Shown: piece by piece, positions 46,583 through 55,762 of the stretch
Layout: each line of letters starts with the position of its first letter
Numbering within the stretch: position 1 is the stretch's first letter
NCBI RefSeq assembly: GCF_000012325.1
Contig: NC_003910.7
Coordinates: forward strand, 4,464,001 to 4,528,000
Direction of reading: 5' to 3'
Length of the DNA stretch: 64,000 bases
Origin: Colwellia psychrerythraea 34H
GTDB taxonomy: Bacteria; Pseudomonadota; Gammaproteobacteria; Enterobacterales; Alteromonadaceae
Notes under the pieces: model-generated
What the model saw: the letters and a program-made list of their open reading frames with translations, nothing else
Told to the model about the DNA's origin: nothing
Databases searched by the model: none
Translations under genes and position numbers: made by a program

Positions 46583-47509
46583 TTAACCTATTTCATTGGC
46601 TGATAAGGTAAAGTCGATTTCTCTCACTTTTATATTTACGCCAGCATCTAATAACTCTTGGTAAAAGTCACCCTCTTGGCAATAACTAACCTGCCGACAA
46701 ACAATAACGTACTTAAGCACGCCTGCTTTATCACTTTGAAGTGCTGCTTGTTTAAACCAATACAGCGCTTGAGTGAGATCCTTATCAATATAATTACCAT
46801 TCAAGTACATTTGCCCTAGATTTACTTGCCCTGGTGCAAAACCTAACTGGCCTGAACTACTAAAACGCTCAAAAGCTTGTTCTACATTATCTTCAAGGTA
46901 GTCAGATTTTAGCAAACTTAGACCTGCGAGGTTTTCACGCTTACCTGGAATATACAAATTAGTACTTAGTTCCGTTTTAGGATCATTAACATAATTCCCG
47001 AACAGCATATTTTTATCTGGACGTTTGACCATATAAATAGCGCCAGAGTCATGCATTGTCTTTATCTGCATTAACGATAAGTCATAACGCTTAGATTCAA
47101 AATAATCTTTATACCTTAACTGACCATAACGAATGCTATCTTTTAGCGATTGTTGGCGCAGGTAAAAGATGTTGCCATAAAGTAGTGTTACCACATCACC
47201 GGTAATATCGACTACTTTGGCAATTCTATATTTTTCATTTGGTCTAAGGTTATCACTGAGAATTCTGAAATCTAAAAAGTAAATGTCATCTACTTTAGGG
47301 CTGGCGAGGTAGAGTAAACTATCATCCTTTTCTTGTTGAGACTGGGTAGATTTTTGATAGATAAAAAAACATAGTGTTATAAAAACTACGATTTTCAGCA
47401 CGTTAGCAACAGTAAAATATTGGCTGTTAAACCAGCCATTATCTGGCCTCAGCCTTATTGCTGCCTTCACGGTATTATCCACACCGTTTCTTTTTTTTAC
47501 CCTGTCCAT
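46583..47509 (-). CDS. membrane-anchored Sel1-repeat protein
   Basis: A 308-aa protein with one membrane helix (about 35-52, ANVLKIVVFITLCFFIYQ) and a large extracytoplasmic part. Near the C terminus it has Sel1-like (TPR-related) repeats, clearest in PGQVNLGQMYLNGNYIDKDLTQALYWFKQAA (about 220-251, quoted here as a region). Two Cys pairs near 265-275 may form a disulfide. GAGG 7 nt before the ATG supports the start. Sel1 proteins act in protein-protein contacts; no partner is suggested by the neighbours. Confidence 0.75.
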   Translation of the reverse strand: MDRVKKRNGVDNTVKAAIRLRPDNGWFNSQYFTVANVLKIVVFITLCFFIYQKSTQSQQEKDDSLLYLASPKVDDIYFLDFRILSDNLRPNEKYRIAKVVDITGDVVTLLYGNIFYLRQQSLKDSIRYGQLRYKDYFESKRYDLSLMQIKTMHDSGAIYMVKRPDKNMLFGNYVNDPKTELSTNLYIPGKRENLAGLSLLKSDYLEDNVEQAFERFSSSGQLGFAPGQVNLGQMYLNGNYIDKDLTQALYWFKQAALQSDKAGVLKYVIVCRQVSYCQEGDFYQELLDAGVNIKVREIDFTLSANEIG

Positions 47510-47582
47510 CCACCATCCTCAATATTTATGTGTCAATTACAAACAAAGCCACAATGCAAAGAAATTAACCCTATTTATATCA

Positions 47583-48272
47583 CTAAATAGGGATTTGATG
47601 ACCTAGCAACCTCGCTTGTAACCAAGCAGAAATATCCCTTAGCTGATCTGGTAACACCGAATGATCCATTGCATAACTTTTCCAAGTCACATCATAATCA
47701 GCCGCTGTTAATAAGGTATTTGCCATTTTACCTGCACTCATTGGCACGACATCATCTCGCTCACCATGATTTTGTAAAATAGGCGTCGCTGCATTAGCAC
47801 TATGACATAGCTCTGGTAAAGTATCTGATGTTGGTAAATAACAAGATAATGCCAAGATACCCGCTAAGCTTTGCCCAAAACGTAAACCCGTAAATAAACT
47901 CAAAACACCACCTTGGCTAAAACCAGCTAATACGATATTTTTAGCAGCTATACCCGAATCAATTTGTTCTTGGATTAACGCCTGCACCTTTTTTTCAGAG
48001 GCTAAAACACCGTCCATATCAGCACGGTTATGTAAATCTAGGCTTTTGATATCATACCAAGATCGCATAACATAACCTTGGTTAATGGTTACGGCTTGCT
48101 CAGGTGCATGAGGGAAAATAAAGCGTATACCGTGATTTTCTGGTAAAGAAAATATAGGGACAATAGGTGCAAAGCCGGCACCTGAGTCTCCCAAACCATG
48201 TAACCAGATGACACAGGAAGTTGCTGGAGTTTCAGGTTCTATGGTAATTCGTTCAAGTGATGTTGCTGACAT
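47583..48272 (-). CDS. carboxylesterase/phospholipase-type alpha/beta hydrolase
   Basis: A 229-aa serine hydrolase of the acyl-protein thioesterase/carboxylesterase family. The nucleophile Ser lies in GFSQGG. The oxyanion region is VIWLHGLGDSGAGF near the N terminus, and Asp (GERDDVVP) and His (AMDHSV) complete the triad near the C terminus. The ATG at 48272 is used; an in-frame TTG at 48281 is possible, and neither has a clear ribosome site. The physiological substrate is unknown. It lies between the Sel1 gene and a LysR regulator on the same strand. Confidence 0.9.
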   Translation of the reverse strand: MSATSLERITIEPETPATSCVIWLHGLGDSGAGFAPIVPIFSLPENHGIRFIFPHAPEQAVTINQGYVMRSWYDIKSLDLHNRADMDGVLASEKKVQALIQEQIDSGIAAKNIVLAGFSQGGVLSLFTGLRFGQSLAGILALSCYLPTSDTLPELCHSANAATPILQNHGERDDVVPMSAGKMANTLLTAADYDVTWKSYAMDHSVLPDQLRDISAWLQARLLGHQIPI

Positions 48273-48367
48273 AAAATTCAATGATTTATTCGTTAATAAG
48301 AAGATGCCACATCATAACAATCGTTTGTGTCTGTGGCAAAACTGCATCTCAACTACTCCGATAAGGT

Positions 48368-49306
48368 TCACAATAATTGCCCTACATGACTTTGAAAGTA
48401 GTCTAAAAATGTTCTGGTTTTACTGGCAACATGGCGATTTTGATAAAGCACACTCAAACGCTGTGCAACACTCTCATGGCTTAGCGATAGTCGTTGAAGT
48501 GATTGCGCTTGTGAATTGTCCTTTAATACTCTGTTTTTTAGCACACTATTTTTTAAAACATAGTCCGGTAATTTACACAGACCTAAGCCCTGCTCCGCCG
48601 CACGAAGACGCATTTCTGGACTAGACAGTACCACTCTGCCGTTAACATTAACTTGCTCAATTTTATCACCATTACGAAAGTGCCACGGCTGACCTTCCTC
48701 TTCTAATATGCAGTCATGCTGGCTAAGTTGTTCTGGTTTAGTTGCTTTTTCTTGAAGCAACTTACTTGCTAGCTTCGACGACATTGTCGGTGAATAATAA
48801 ATAGATTGTGGAAAACTCAACAACTCTTTAGCAATCCAGTTTGTTGTTGGCAACGCTTGTTCATGCAAGACAAAACAAAGATCAAACTTGGGATCAAATT
48901 CAGGCACTGATCCTGAGTAATGCTGACAATGTAAGTGAATTTTAGGATAGCGACTTAAAAAATCACCAATTAACGTACTTATAATTTGATTAAAAAACTC
49001 TAAGGGTAATAAAATATTCAGCTTACCTTGGGGCTGATGTAGTGATGAAGAAAGCTCCTCCTCTACCTTAGTTAAGGCATCTATATGCTCTTTGCTGGCA
49101 CAAAAAAGTAATCGACCACTATCGGTAAGCTCTTGCTTTCGCGTAGTACGTAGAAGAAGCTCACAGCCTAGTTTTTTCTCTAGCAACACTAAACGCCGAC
49201 TTAACTTAGACTTTGCTATACCTAGATCTTTTGCTGCTGCGGTAAAAGATCCCGCTTCGACTAAACTAACAAATAAATGCAAATCATCTAAATTGCTCAA
49301 TTTCAT
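48368..49306 (-). CDS. LysR-family transcriptional regulator
   Basis: A 312-aa regulator with an N-terminal winged helix (about 1-62, LHLFVSLVEAGSFTAAAKDLGIAKSKLSRRL, quoted as residues 9-39) and a C-terminal periplasmic-binding-fold effector domain (about 90-300). An odd Leu-Lys-Asn repeat (VLKNSVLKNRVLKD) falls within the effector domain. It diverges from the thioredoxin-NnrS genes, and a 10-bp inverted repeat stands in the shared promoter region, so it probably controls those genes. Confidence 0.9.
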   Translation of the reverse strand: MKLSNLDDLHLFVSLVEAGSFTAAAKDLGIAKSKLSRRLVLLEKKLGCELLLRTTRKQELTDSGRLLFCASKEHIDALTKVEEELSSSLHQPQGKLNILLPLEFFNQIISTLIGDFLSRYPKIHLHCQHYSGSVPEFDPKFDLCFVLHEQALPTTNWIAKELLSFPQSIYYSPTMSSKLASKLLQEKATKPEQLSQHDCILEEEGQPWHFRNGDKIEQVNVNGRVVLSSPEMRLRAAEQGLGLCKLPDYVLKNSVLKNRVLKDNSQAQSLQRLSLSHESVAQRLSVLYQNRHVASKTRTFLDYFQSHVGQLL

Positions 49307-49393
49307 ATTCCCTTTCTATTGTTTCATTTTTAGAACAATGAATCCCATTAAACACATCTAATAAAGTAATTGCAACTTCAGTACACTGCACCT

Positions 49394-49440
49394 TCTAACT
49401 AATCACCCACTAATTATCTAGAACGTACGAATTAGTTAGA
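49394..49440. promoter_or_regulatory. candidate operator between lysR and thioredoxin genes
   Basis: TCTAACTAAT (49394-49403) and ATTAGTTAGA (49431-49440) are a perfect 10-bp inverted repeat 27 bp apart, centred in the divergent region. The spacing suits binding of a dimer or tetramer such as a LysR protein, but the assignment is by position only. Confidence 0.4.
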
Positions 49441-49521
49441 AAGCAATTAGCTAGCCTTTACTAAATAATTGGTAAATATTTGCTAAACCTTTACCAAAAA
49501 AACAACATAATGGAGTACATC

Positions 49522-49851
49522 ATGAGCACAGAAACAATGATTAAAGTTGAAGAGATTTTAGCCGAACAATTTTATCAAGAAGTAGAACAAGCCTCAGGCA
49601 AGGTATTAATCGATTTTTATGCTCCGTGGTGTGCACCATGTAAAATGCTAGCACCTGTTGTTGAGCAAATAGCACAAGAACATGAAGACATTAAAGTTAT
49701 AAAAATCAACGCTGATAACAGTCAAGAATTGATGGCTGAGTTTGGTATTCGAGGTATTCCTACATTGCTTTTAATGAACAAAGGAGAGTTAGTCGCTACA
49801 CAAGTTGGAGCCGCTTCTGTCAGCCAAGTGACAAAGTTCGTTCAACAGTAA
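49522..49851 (+). CDS. thioredoxin
   Basis: A 109-aa thioredoxin with the active site WCAPC (Trp36, Cys37, Cys40), the following KMLAPVVEQIA helix and the cis-proline loop GIRGIPTLLLM. It reduces protein disulfides in the cytoplasm. The ATG at 49522 has GGAG 6 nt upstream; the in-frame ATG at 49480 would add 14 residues absent from the family. Classical Trx1 has WCGPC, so this may be a secondary thioredoxin with a dedicated partner. It ends in a good terminator and is followed by nnrS. Confidence 0.93.
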   Translation: MSTETMIKVEEILAEQFYQEVEQASGKVLIDFYAPWCAPCKMLAPVVEQIAQEHEDIKVIKINADNSQELMAEFGIRGIPTLLLMNKGELVATQVGAASVSQVTKFVQQ

Positions 49852-49868
49852 TAAACTTTCCCGTTATC

Positions 49869-49905
49869 TAGTTAGGCTATCAACACCTGATAACCTAACT
49901 ATTTT
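49869..49905 (+). terminator. terminator after the thioredoxin gene
   Basis: TAGTTAGG and TATCA pair with TGATA and CCTAACTA around a 5-nt loop (single mismatch in the stem), then TTTT. This separates the thioredoxin transcript from nnrS. Confidence 0.75.
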
Positions 49906-50039
49906 CGTTACCTGCACAATATTATTGACCATACCTTGATCTATTTCGGGCATCACTACTGACTATTCATTACAATCATTCTTAACAATCATTCCTCAAA
50001 ATATCGTCGTAATATCTTAGATGTATACAAGGCACGCAA

Positions 50040-51245
50040 ATGATGCAAATCACCGACTTAAAAACAGAACAAAAAATCCCACCGCTTTTACGCTTAGGTT
50101 TTAGACCTTTTTTTCTAAGCGGGGCGTTATTTAGCATTTTCGCCATTACGCTTTGGCTATTAATGTATAAGGGAACAATTAGCTTATCACCTTTGGGCGG
50201 TGGTTATTGGTGGCACATTCATGAGATGATTTTTGGTTTTGGCGGCGCTATTATTGCAGGTTTTTTATTAACTGCTGTACAAAACTGGACTGGCGTTAGA
50301 GGCGCTCAAGGCAATACATTACTCGCTTTGTTCTTGCTCTGGTTAGCGGGTCGCACTTTGCTAGTCGTGCCTGATTTACTTGGTTCATCACTAAGCAGTT
50401 TAATTGACCTACTTTTTCTACCAACTGTTGCGTATGTCTTAGCTAAACCAATTATTGCTATGAAGCAATACCGTAATTTGTTCTTCGTACCGCTTCTCGC
50501 TTTATTCACCATCGCTAATTTAGAGATGCACTTAGCAATACATTACCCTACAACATTCAATAGCGTATATTCTGGTTATGCGGGCGTTATGTTAGTGACC
50601 TTTTTAATGTCAGTAATGGCTGGTCGTGTTGCGCCTATGTTTACAGCCAATGGCACAAAAACCGAGAAAGCAGCGCCACTACCTTGGTTAGATAAAGCCG
50701 CCAATGGAAGTTTAGCTATTGCTATGTTCAGTCTCCTACTAGAACCGATAGTGGGTTTTTCGGCAACATTCTTCGGCGTATTACTTATCATTGCTAGCGT
50801 ATTTCAAACGATGCGCTGGGTAAGATGGCGTCCTTGGATAACGTTACATGTTCCTCTTTTATGGTCTATTCACGGCGCTATGAAATTTATCTGCTTCGGT
50901 TTATTCGTACTTGGTGCAAGTTATTTAATACCTGAAGTACCAAGTAATCATGTTTGGCACTTACTGACTATTGGCGGTATTGGCGGTATGATTTTAGCCA
51001 TGATTTCGCGTGTGTCTTTAGGTCATACAGGGCGTCCATTAACACCACCAAAATCAATGACCCTTGCCTATATATTAATTAACTTAGCTGCACTGGTACG
51101 TTCTTTTGGCCCTTGGGCTGTTCCTGAAAAAACGTTATTATTTATTGATATCAGTGGTGGGTTTTGGATTATTGCTTTTGTTATCTTTATTGCGGGTTAC
51201 GGTCCTATGTTAATAAACGCAAGAAAAGATGGTCGACCTGGATAG
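50040..51245 (+). CDS. nnrS: NnrS family membrane protein
   Basis: NnrS proteins are haem- and copper-containing polytopic membrane proteins linked to nitric-oxide and nitrosative-stress tolerance. The 401 residues have about 12 hydrophobic segments and the family opening LRLGFRPFFLSGALFS, then WWHIHEMIFGFGGAIIAGFLLTA (as residues 56-78) with conserved His residues that may bind metal. No NO reductase or denitrification genes are nearby. AAGG 7 nt before the ATG supports the start. A terminator follows. Confidence 0.9.
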   Translation: MMQITDLKTEQKIPPLLRLGFRPFFLSGALFSIFAITLWLLMYKGTISLSPLGGGYWWHIHEMIFGFGGAIIAGFLLTAVQNWTGVRGAQGNTLLALFLLWLAGRTLLVVPDLLGSSLSSLIDLLFLPTVAYVLAKPIIAMKQYRNLFFVPLLALFTIANLEMHLAIHYPTTFNSVYSGYAGVMLVTFLMSVMAGRVAPMFTANGTKTEKAAPLPWLDKAANGSLAIAMFSLLLEPIVGFSATFFGVLLIIASVFQTMRWVRWRPWITLHVPLLWSIHGAMKFICFGLFVLGASYLIPEVPSNHVWHLLTIGGIGGMILAMISRVSLGHTGRPLTPPKSMTLAYILINLAALVRSFGPWAVPEKTLLFIDISGGFWIIAFVIFIAGYGPMLINARKDGRPG

Positions 51246-51303
51246 AGTGATTTACACTAACTATCTACCATGACAGCAATGTTTTGTTGTACCTAAATAA
51301 GTA

Positions 51304-51345
51304 AATAAGCTAGCTAGTTCTATTCGAATTACCTAGCTTATTTTT
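51304..51345 (+). terminator. terminator after nnrS
   Basis: A perfect 10-bp stem (AATAAGCTAG/CTAGCTTATT) with a 19-nt loop and a following TTT. It stands 58 bp after the nnrS stop. Confidence 0.75.
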
Positions 51346-51388
51346 ATTGGGCAACTATAAACAAATTAATAAAAATAGAGTAAACAAC

Positions 51389-52342
51389 ATGCGTGCAGTA
51401 TTTTTAGATGAACAAACCTTCAGTTCTACCATTGATTTTTCTGTCATTGAACAACAGGTAAGCCAGTTAGTTTGTTATGCCAATACATCACCTAATGAGG
51501 TTATAAAGCGCTGCCTAGATGCAGATATTATTATTACCAATAAGGTACAGTTAACGGCAGAAATGCTATCTGCCTTACCAAACGTAAAGCTCATCTGTAT
51601 CAGCGCAACGGGTTATAACAATGTAGATATTGAAGCTGCTCGTCACTTAGATATTGCCGTAACGAATGTTAGCGGTTACGCAGGGCAATCTGTTGCACAA
51701 TATGTTTTTGCCCAATTACTCGAGTATTATCAACAAACGAGTCACCATAATAGCAACACGGAACAAGGTTTATGGTCAAGAAATGATACTTTTTGCTATC
51801 ACGGTAATAGCATCAGCGAATTAGCAGGAAAAACACTCGGTATTATTGGTTACGGAAGTTTAGGTAAAGCTGTTGTTGATATAGCACAGGCTTTCAATAT
51901 GAAAGTGCTCATTAGTGAACGCCCTCAGGCCAGCACTATTCGCGCAGAGCGAGTTTCTTTTGAACAGGTTATTGAAGAGGCTGATATTATCAGTTTACAT
52001 TGCCCACAAACCCCTGAAACTGAAAACTTCATTAATGAAAGTGTACTAGCTCGCATGAAAAATACTGCCGTATTAGTTAATACTGCTCGAGGTGCATTAA
52101 TTGATGAACCTGCGTTATTGGATGCTTTAAAAACAAAAGAAATTGCCTATGCTATTTTAGATGTATTATCACAAGAGCCGCCTCCAGCTGATCACATACT
52201 ACTTAATAACAAGCTTTCTAATTTAAAAATAACCGCACATATCGCTTGGGCTAGCAGTGAAGCTCAACAGCGTTTGATTGATTTATTAAGCCAAAATATT
52301 ATTGCCTTTACCCAAGGCGAACAATTAAATCGTTTAACTTGA
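51389..52342 (+). CDS. D-2-hydroxyacid dehydrogenase (glycerate/hydroxypyruvate type)
   Basis: An NAD(P)-dependent oxidoreductase of 317 residues, the length of many glycerate dehydrogenases. The dinucleotide loop is GIIGYGSLGKAV (about 151-162). The catalytic triad is Arg234 (NTARGALID), Glu263 (SQEPP) and His284 (TAHIAWAS). Glycerate/hydroxypyruvate is the likely substrate pair from overall similarity to HprA proteins, but this is not certain. The ATG at 51389 is used; an in-frame TTG at 51347 overlaps the nnrS terminator. Confidence 0.88.
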   Translation: MRAVFLDEQTFSSTIDFSVIEQQVSQLVCYANTSPNEVIKRCLDADIIITNKVQLTAEMLSALPNVKLICISATGYNNVDIEAARHLDIAVTNVSGYAGQSVAQYVFAQLLEYYQQTSHHNSNTEQGLWSRNDTFCYHGNSISELAGKTLGIIGYGSLGKAVVDIAQAFNMKVLISERPQASTIRAERVSFEQVIEEADIISLHCPQTPETENFINESVLARMKNTAVLVNTARGALIDEPALLDALKTKEIAYAILDVLSQEPPPADHILLNNKLSNLKITAHIAWASSEAQQRLIDLLSQNIIAFTQGEQLNRLT

Positions 52343-52446
52343 ATTAACTCAGTTAATCCAACTAAGTGATAAGTAAATTTCACTGCAAGTTAGTTAAAGC
52401 TTTGCTATCTTAGCCTTGAGATAATCAATTATGCGTTAAGAAAATC

Positions 52447-53019
52447 ATGACACTTAAAAAAGACACCATTAAATATTTGCCGCTAACAGCAAAATATTTT
52501 TCACAAGTTATTACACTCGCTAATTCGGTTCATGGCGATGGTTATTTAGATGATGAGAAAATTGTTGAGTGGACCAATAAAGGCATAGTGAATAACATTA
52601 ACTGTAGTTTTGTTGCTCTGCTTGATGACCAAGTTATCGGCTTTCGAAGTACTTATTCAGCCAATCAATGGCAAATAGATCAATGGTGCAGTCCAGACTT
52701 ATGGCAAGTAGATAGCCAGCATTGCTGTTATTTCAAATGTAATACCGTTGATGAAAAATACCGTGGATTAGGCATTGGTAAACAACTATTACAACTCGCT
52801 ATAAAAGCTGCACAGCATCAAGGCGCTCAAGCGGGTATAAGTCATTTATGGAAACAGAGTCCTAATAATAGCGCCGTGTCATATTTCAGTAAATGTGGTG
52901 GAAAATTAATAAAATCACACCCTGACAAGTGGAATGAAGAGAGTAAGCAAGGCTATAACTGCATTTTATGTGGGCATGATTGTCATTGTGAAGCTGCCGA
53001 AATGATTATTCATTTTTGA
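52447..53019 (+). CDS. GNAT acetyltransferase with Cys/His-rich C terminus
   Basis: A 190-aa acetyltransferase. The acetyl-CoA loop is RGLGIGKQLL (about 111-120), followed by the usual helix and the NNSAVSYFSKCGG segment. The C-terminal tail is unusual for the fold: CILCGHDCHCEA holds four Cys and one His within 12 residues and looks like a metal site. A further Cys cluster occurs near residues 80-98. Substrate unknown. It stands alone on the plus strand and converges on a small minus-strand gene. Confidence 0.85.
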   Translation: MTLKKDTIKYLPLTAKYFSQVITLANSVHGDGYLDDEKIVEWTNKGIVNNINCSFVALLDDQVIGFRSTYSANQWQIDQWCSPDLWQVDSQHCCYFKCNTVDEKYRGLGIGKQLLQLAIKAAQHQGAQAGISHLWKQSPNNSAVSYFSKCGGKLIKSHPDKWNEESKQGYNCILCGHDCHCEAAEMIIHF

Positions 53020-53068
53020 TACTTAATATACTGTTGATATCAAATTTTCTCTGCGAGTAAAGGGCTGA

Positions 53069-53371
53069 CTAAATAAAATTCGCGTCACTATTGAGCTGGT
53101 CTTTTAAACGCTTAATAATATCTTCATTAAATAGCGCTAATCCTTTTCGAGTAAGAATAAAAGACGATGCGCTACCCACGTCATGAGCGATAAGATCTTC
53201 ATGACGTAAAAACGCTATCGTGCCAATATGAGCAGCACGTTTGTCAATATCCGTCTCAGAGTCGACAAAAACATCGTTAAAGCCAATCTCTGTTGGCGTA
53301 GGAAAGTGCTGTGCTAATAGTTTTAGCGTTATTATTGACGACTCATCGAATTGTGAAAAATTTATGCTCAT
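53069..53371 (-). CDS. conserved-looking small protein of unknown function
   Basis: I do not recognise this 100-aa protein. It is acidic at the N terminus and mainly helical. A winged-helix-like pattern (HIGTIAFLRHEDLIAH, then SSFILTRKGLALF) resembles the end of small DNA-binding domains, but this is weak. A strong GGGG ribosome site 8 nt before the ATG supports it being real. It lies between a GNAT gene and ung. Confidence 0.65.
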   Translation of the reverse strand: MSINFSQFDESSIITLKLLAQHFPTPTEIGFNDVFVDSETDIDKRAAHIGTIAFLRHEDLIAHDVGSASSFILTRKGLALFNEDIIKRLKDQLNSDANFI

Positions 53372-53465
53372 TAGGTTTTCCCCTCTCTGTAGAACTCCAT
53401 GCTATTTAAAATATAGCAGAATAAAATGCATTATAAAGTTGTTAAGGCTCGGAGGTAACCGCCAC

Positions 53466-53493
53466 TGAAATCACGCACTTTCAATGGTAACAG
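53466..53493. repeat. possible decayed family B end
   Basis: CTGAAATCACGCACTTTCAA followed by TGGTAAC resembles the right end of the 309-bp element (CTGAAACCTGCATTTTGAAT then GGTAACGGGTATA), with about three-quarters identity. The terminal GGGTATA is lost. The adjacent AATGGTAA/TTACCATT hairpin (53484-53504) overlaps it. Confidence 0.35.
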
Positions 53494-53516
53494 AATTACC
53501 ATTAATTTATTTTCGC

Positions 53517-54197
53517 CTAAGCCTCCAAAGGTAAATGCCAATCAACTTGATTAACCTCGTGTTTAGCTAACCAAGCATTAGCTTGAGAGAAATGTTTACA
53601 GCCAAAAAAACCTCTGTAAGCAGACAATGGCGACGGATGTGGACCCGCTAAAACTAAATGTTTTTCTTGGTTAATATTTTTACCTTTCTTATGTGCATGT
53701 GCTCCCCATAAAATAAAAACACAACCATCATTGTGCTCATTTAACGCGTTAATAGCTTGCTCGGTAAAAGTCTCCCAACCCAGCTTAGCGTGAGAATGCG
53801 CATTGGCTTGCTGCACTGTTAATACCGTATTTAACAACAGTACTCCTTGCTCTGCCCAATGTGTTAAACAGCCATGCTTTGGTATTTCAAAGCCTTCAAC
53901 ATCGGTCGCCAGTTCTTTATAAATATTAACAAGTGATGGCGGTACCTTGATGCCCTCCTGCACTGAAAAAGCTAAACCATGTGCTTGATCTTTTCCGTGA
54001 TAAGGATCTTGCCCAAGAATGACAACTTTTATCTCTGCTAAATCAACGTGGTTAAAAGCATTAAACACATCACCTTCTGCTGGATAAATTGAAATCTCCG
54101 ATGCTCTTTGCGTTGCGACTTCTTTGACTAAGTTTTTAAAGTAGCTTTGCTTCGCTTCACCAGCAATTAACTGCTGCCATTGGGGTTTTATCATCAT
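53517..54197 (-). CDS. ung: uracil-DNA glycosylase
   Basis: Ung removes uracil from DNA to start base-excision repair. The 226-aa protein (E. coli 229) has the water-activating motif GQDPYHGKDQAHGLAFSV with Asp64, and the leucine-intercalation/His motif HPSPLSAYRGFFGCKHF. The start could be either of two adjacent ATGs. It is preceded by the thrC terminator and transcribed alone. The assignment is secure. Confidence 0.97.
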   Translation of the reverse strand: MMIKPQWQQLIAGEAKQSYFKNLVKEVATQRASEISIYPAEGDVFNAFNHVDLAEIKVVILGQDPYHGKDQAHGLAFSVQEGIKVPPSLVNIYKELATDVEGFEIPKHGCLTHWAEQGVLLLNTVLTVQQANAHSHAKLGWETFTEQAINALNEHNDGCVFILWGAHAHKKGKNINQEKHLVLAGPHPSPLSAYRGFFGCKHFSQANAWLAKHEVNQVDWHLPLEA

Positions 54198-54266
54198 GCT
54201 GCCTTTACGTTATACCGGTAAATTATCTCTGTAACTATTAGCAGTATTTATCCCTACGCTAATAGT

Positions 54267-54297
54267 AAAAAAGCCATCACCAAAGGTGATAGCTTTT
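54267..54297 (-). terminator. terminator of the thr operon
   Basis: On the minus strand, GCTATCACC, loop TTT, GGTGATGGC (one G-U pair), then six T residues. It lies 90-120 nt after the thrC stop. Confidence 0.85.
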
Positions 54298-54385
54298 ATA
54301 TTTTACGTTATATCTTAACTTAAGTAATGTAGTTAACCACGCTAAAGTCAGTAATACTCTAGTGATAGAGTATTTATCGAGTAGC

Positions 54386-55690
54386 CTAACTTAAAAGATA
54401 ACTACGTAAATCACTGAAGTTTGCAGCAAGATCTTGCGACAAGATAGGCTCACCAGCACAATCCGCAAGCTCTTTTGGTAAACCTAACGGTTGACCAAGA
54501 ATGCTTTCAACAACTTCTTTAAATTTCGCAGGATGAGCTGTTCCTAAAAAGACACCAAACTCCCCTTCTACAGCACTATATTGTAGCGCTTTATAAGCAA
54601 CAGCAGCATGTGGTTCACTGATGTAACCTAACTTACGAAGTTGAATAACGGTTGATTGGGTTTGTTCTTCATCAATAGATACTGAGCTGACACAACCTTG
54701 TTCAACAATACCACTCTTGAGCATATGCTCAACGCGCGGCCAGTTATTCGGGTTACTCACATCCATTGCATTTGAAATAGTAGCGACGGTTACATTGGGT
54801 GTCCACTCACCTGTTTCTAAGTAACGTGGCACCGTATCATTAGCGTTAGTTGCGGCAATAAAGCGTTTAATTGGCAAGCCCATTGCTTTGGCAAATAAAC
54901 CAGCGGTTAGGTTACCAAAATTACCACTAGGGATAGAGAATACAATGCTACTTAAATCACTCTTTGCGCGTGATAATTGTGCTACTGCTTCAAAGTAATA
55001 ACATACTTGTGCCAATAATCGACTGATGTTTATTGAGTTTGCCGAATTCAAACCGATAGTATTTGCCAATTCTTTATCATCAAAAGACTGCTTTACTAAT
55101 GTTTGGCAATCATCAAAATCACCATCCACTGCTAATGTTTCAATATTTCCACCTAGCGTGGTAAACATTTTTTCTTGTAGTAAGCTAATTTTTCCTTTCG
55201 GATACATGATGACAACACGAATGTTATCAATACCGTGAAAAGCATGAGCAACAGCCGCACCGGTATCACCAGACGTAGCGGTTAAAATGGTCAAAGGTTT
55301 TGTCTCACCACTTGCTTTAGCATCTTTAGCAACAAATACTTGTAAACACTTGGCCATAAAGCGGGCACCAAAATCTTTAAAAGCTAACGTTGGCCCGTGG
55401 AATAATTCTAAAATGGCACGGTCTGGGCTAATCGGCTGTAATAAAGCAGGGAAATTAAAAGCATCGGTAACAATGTCAGTTAATTCACTTTTTGTTAAGT
55501 CACCTTCAACAAATGGTGCTAATATTTTAACACTACGCTCTACCAAAGGCAGTGCTAGCAGCTCTTCGATATTATCAAGTTTTGGCATATCGGTAGGGAA
55601 AAATAAGCCCTGATTTTTACCTAAACCTTGTTTAACTGCTTGAGCGAAAGTTACCTGCTCATCATTTTCTTTTAAATTATAATATTTCAC
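54386..55690 (-). CDS. thrC: threonine synthase
   Basis: ThrC converts O-phosphohomoserine to threonine with PLP. The chosen GTG start at 55690 has AGGA 6 nt upstream and gives 434 residues beginning MKYYNLKENDEQVTFAQAV, like E. coli ThrC (428). An in-frame start 8 codons upstream (55714) is less likely. The PLP-binding lysine is Lys105 in LAFKDFGARF. SGDTGAAVAHAFHG and the Ser/Gly-rich SIPSGNFGNLTAG form the cofactor site. Last gene of thrLABC, 72 bp after thrB. Confidence 0.97.
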   Translation of the reverse strand: MKYYNLKENDEQVTFAQAVKQGLGKNQGLFFPTDMPKLDNIEELLALPLVERSVKILAPFVEGDLTKSELTDIVTDAFNFPALLQPISPDRAILELFHGPTLAFKDFGARFMAKCLQVFVAKDAKASGETKPLTILTATSGDTGAAVAHAFHGIDNIRVVIMYPKGKISLLQEKMFTTLGGNIETLAVDGDFDDCQTLVKQSFDDKELANTIGLNSANSINISRLLAQVCYYFEAVAQLSRAKSDLSSIVFSIPSGNFGNLTAGLFAKAMGLPIKRFIAATNANDTVPRYLETGEWTPNVTVATISNAMDVSNPNNWPRVEHMLKSGIVEQGCVSSVSIDEEQTQSTVIQLRKLGYISEPHAAVAYKALQYSAVEGEFGVFLGTAHPAKFKEVVESILGQPLGLPKELADCAGEPILSQDLAANFSDLRSYLLS

Positions 55691-55762
55691 TGTTTTTCCT
55701 AATAATCTGTTCACTAATATTGGTTAGCTATCATGCTTATATACCTTCAAAGCACATTGCTA

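Noticed and set aside
48208..48624. 138-codon plus-strand frame opposite the esterase start and LysR end
   Set aside because: It overlaps two well-supported genes on the other strand and has no recognisable domain.
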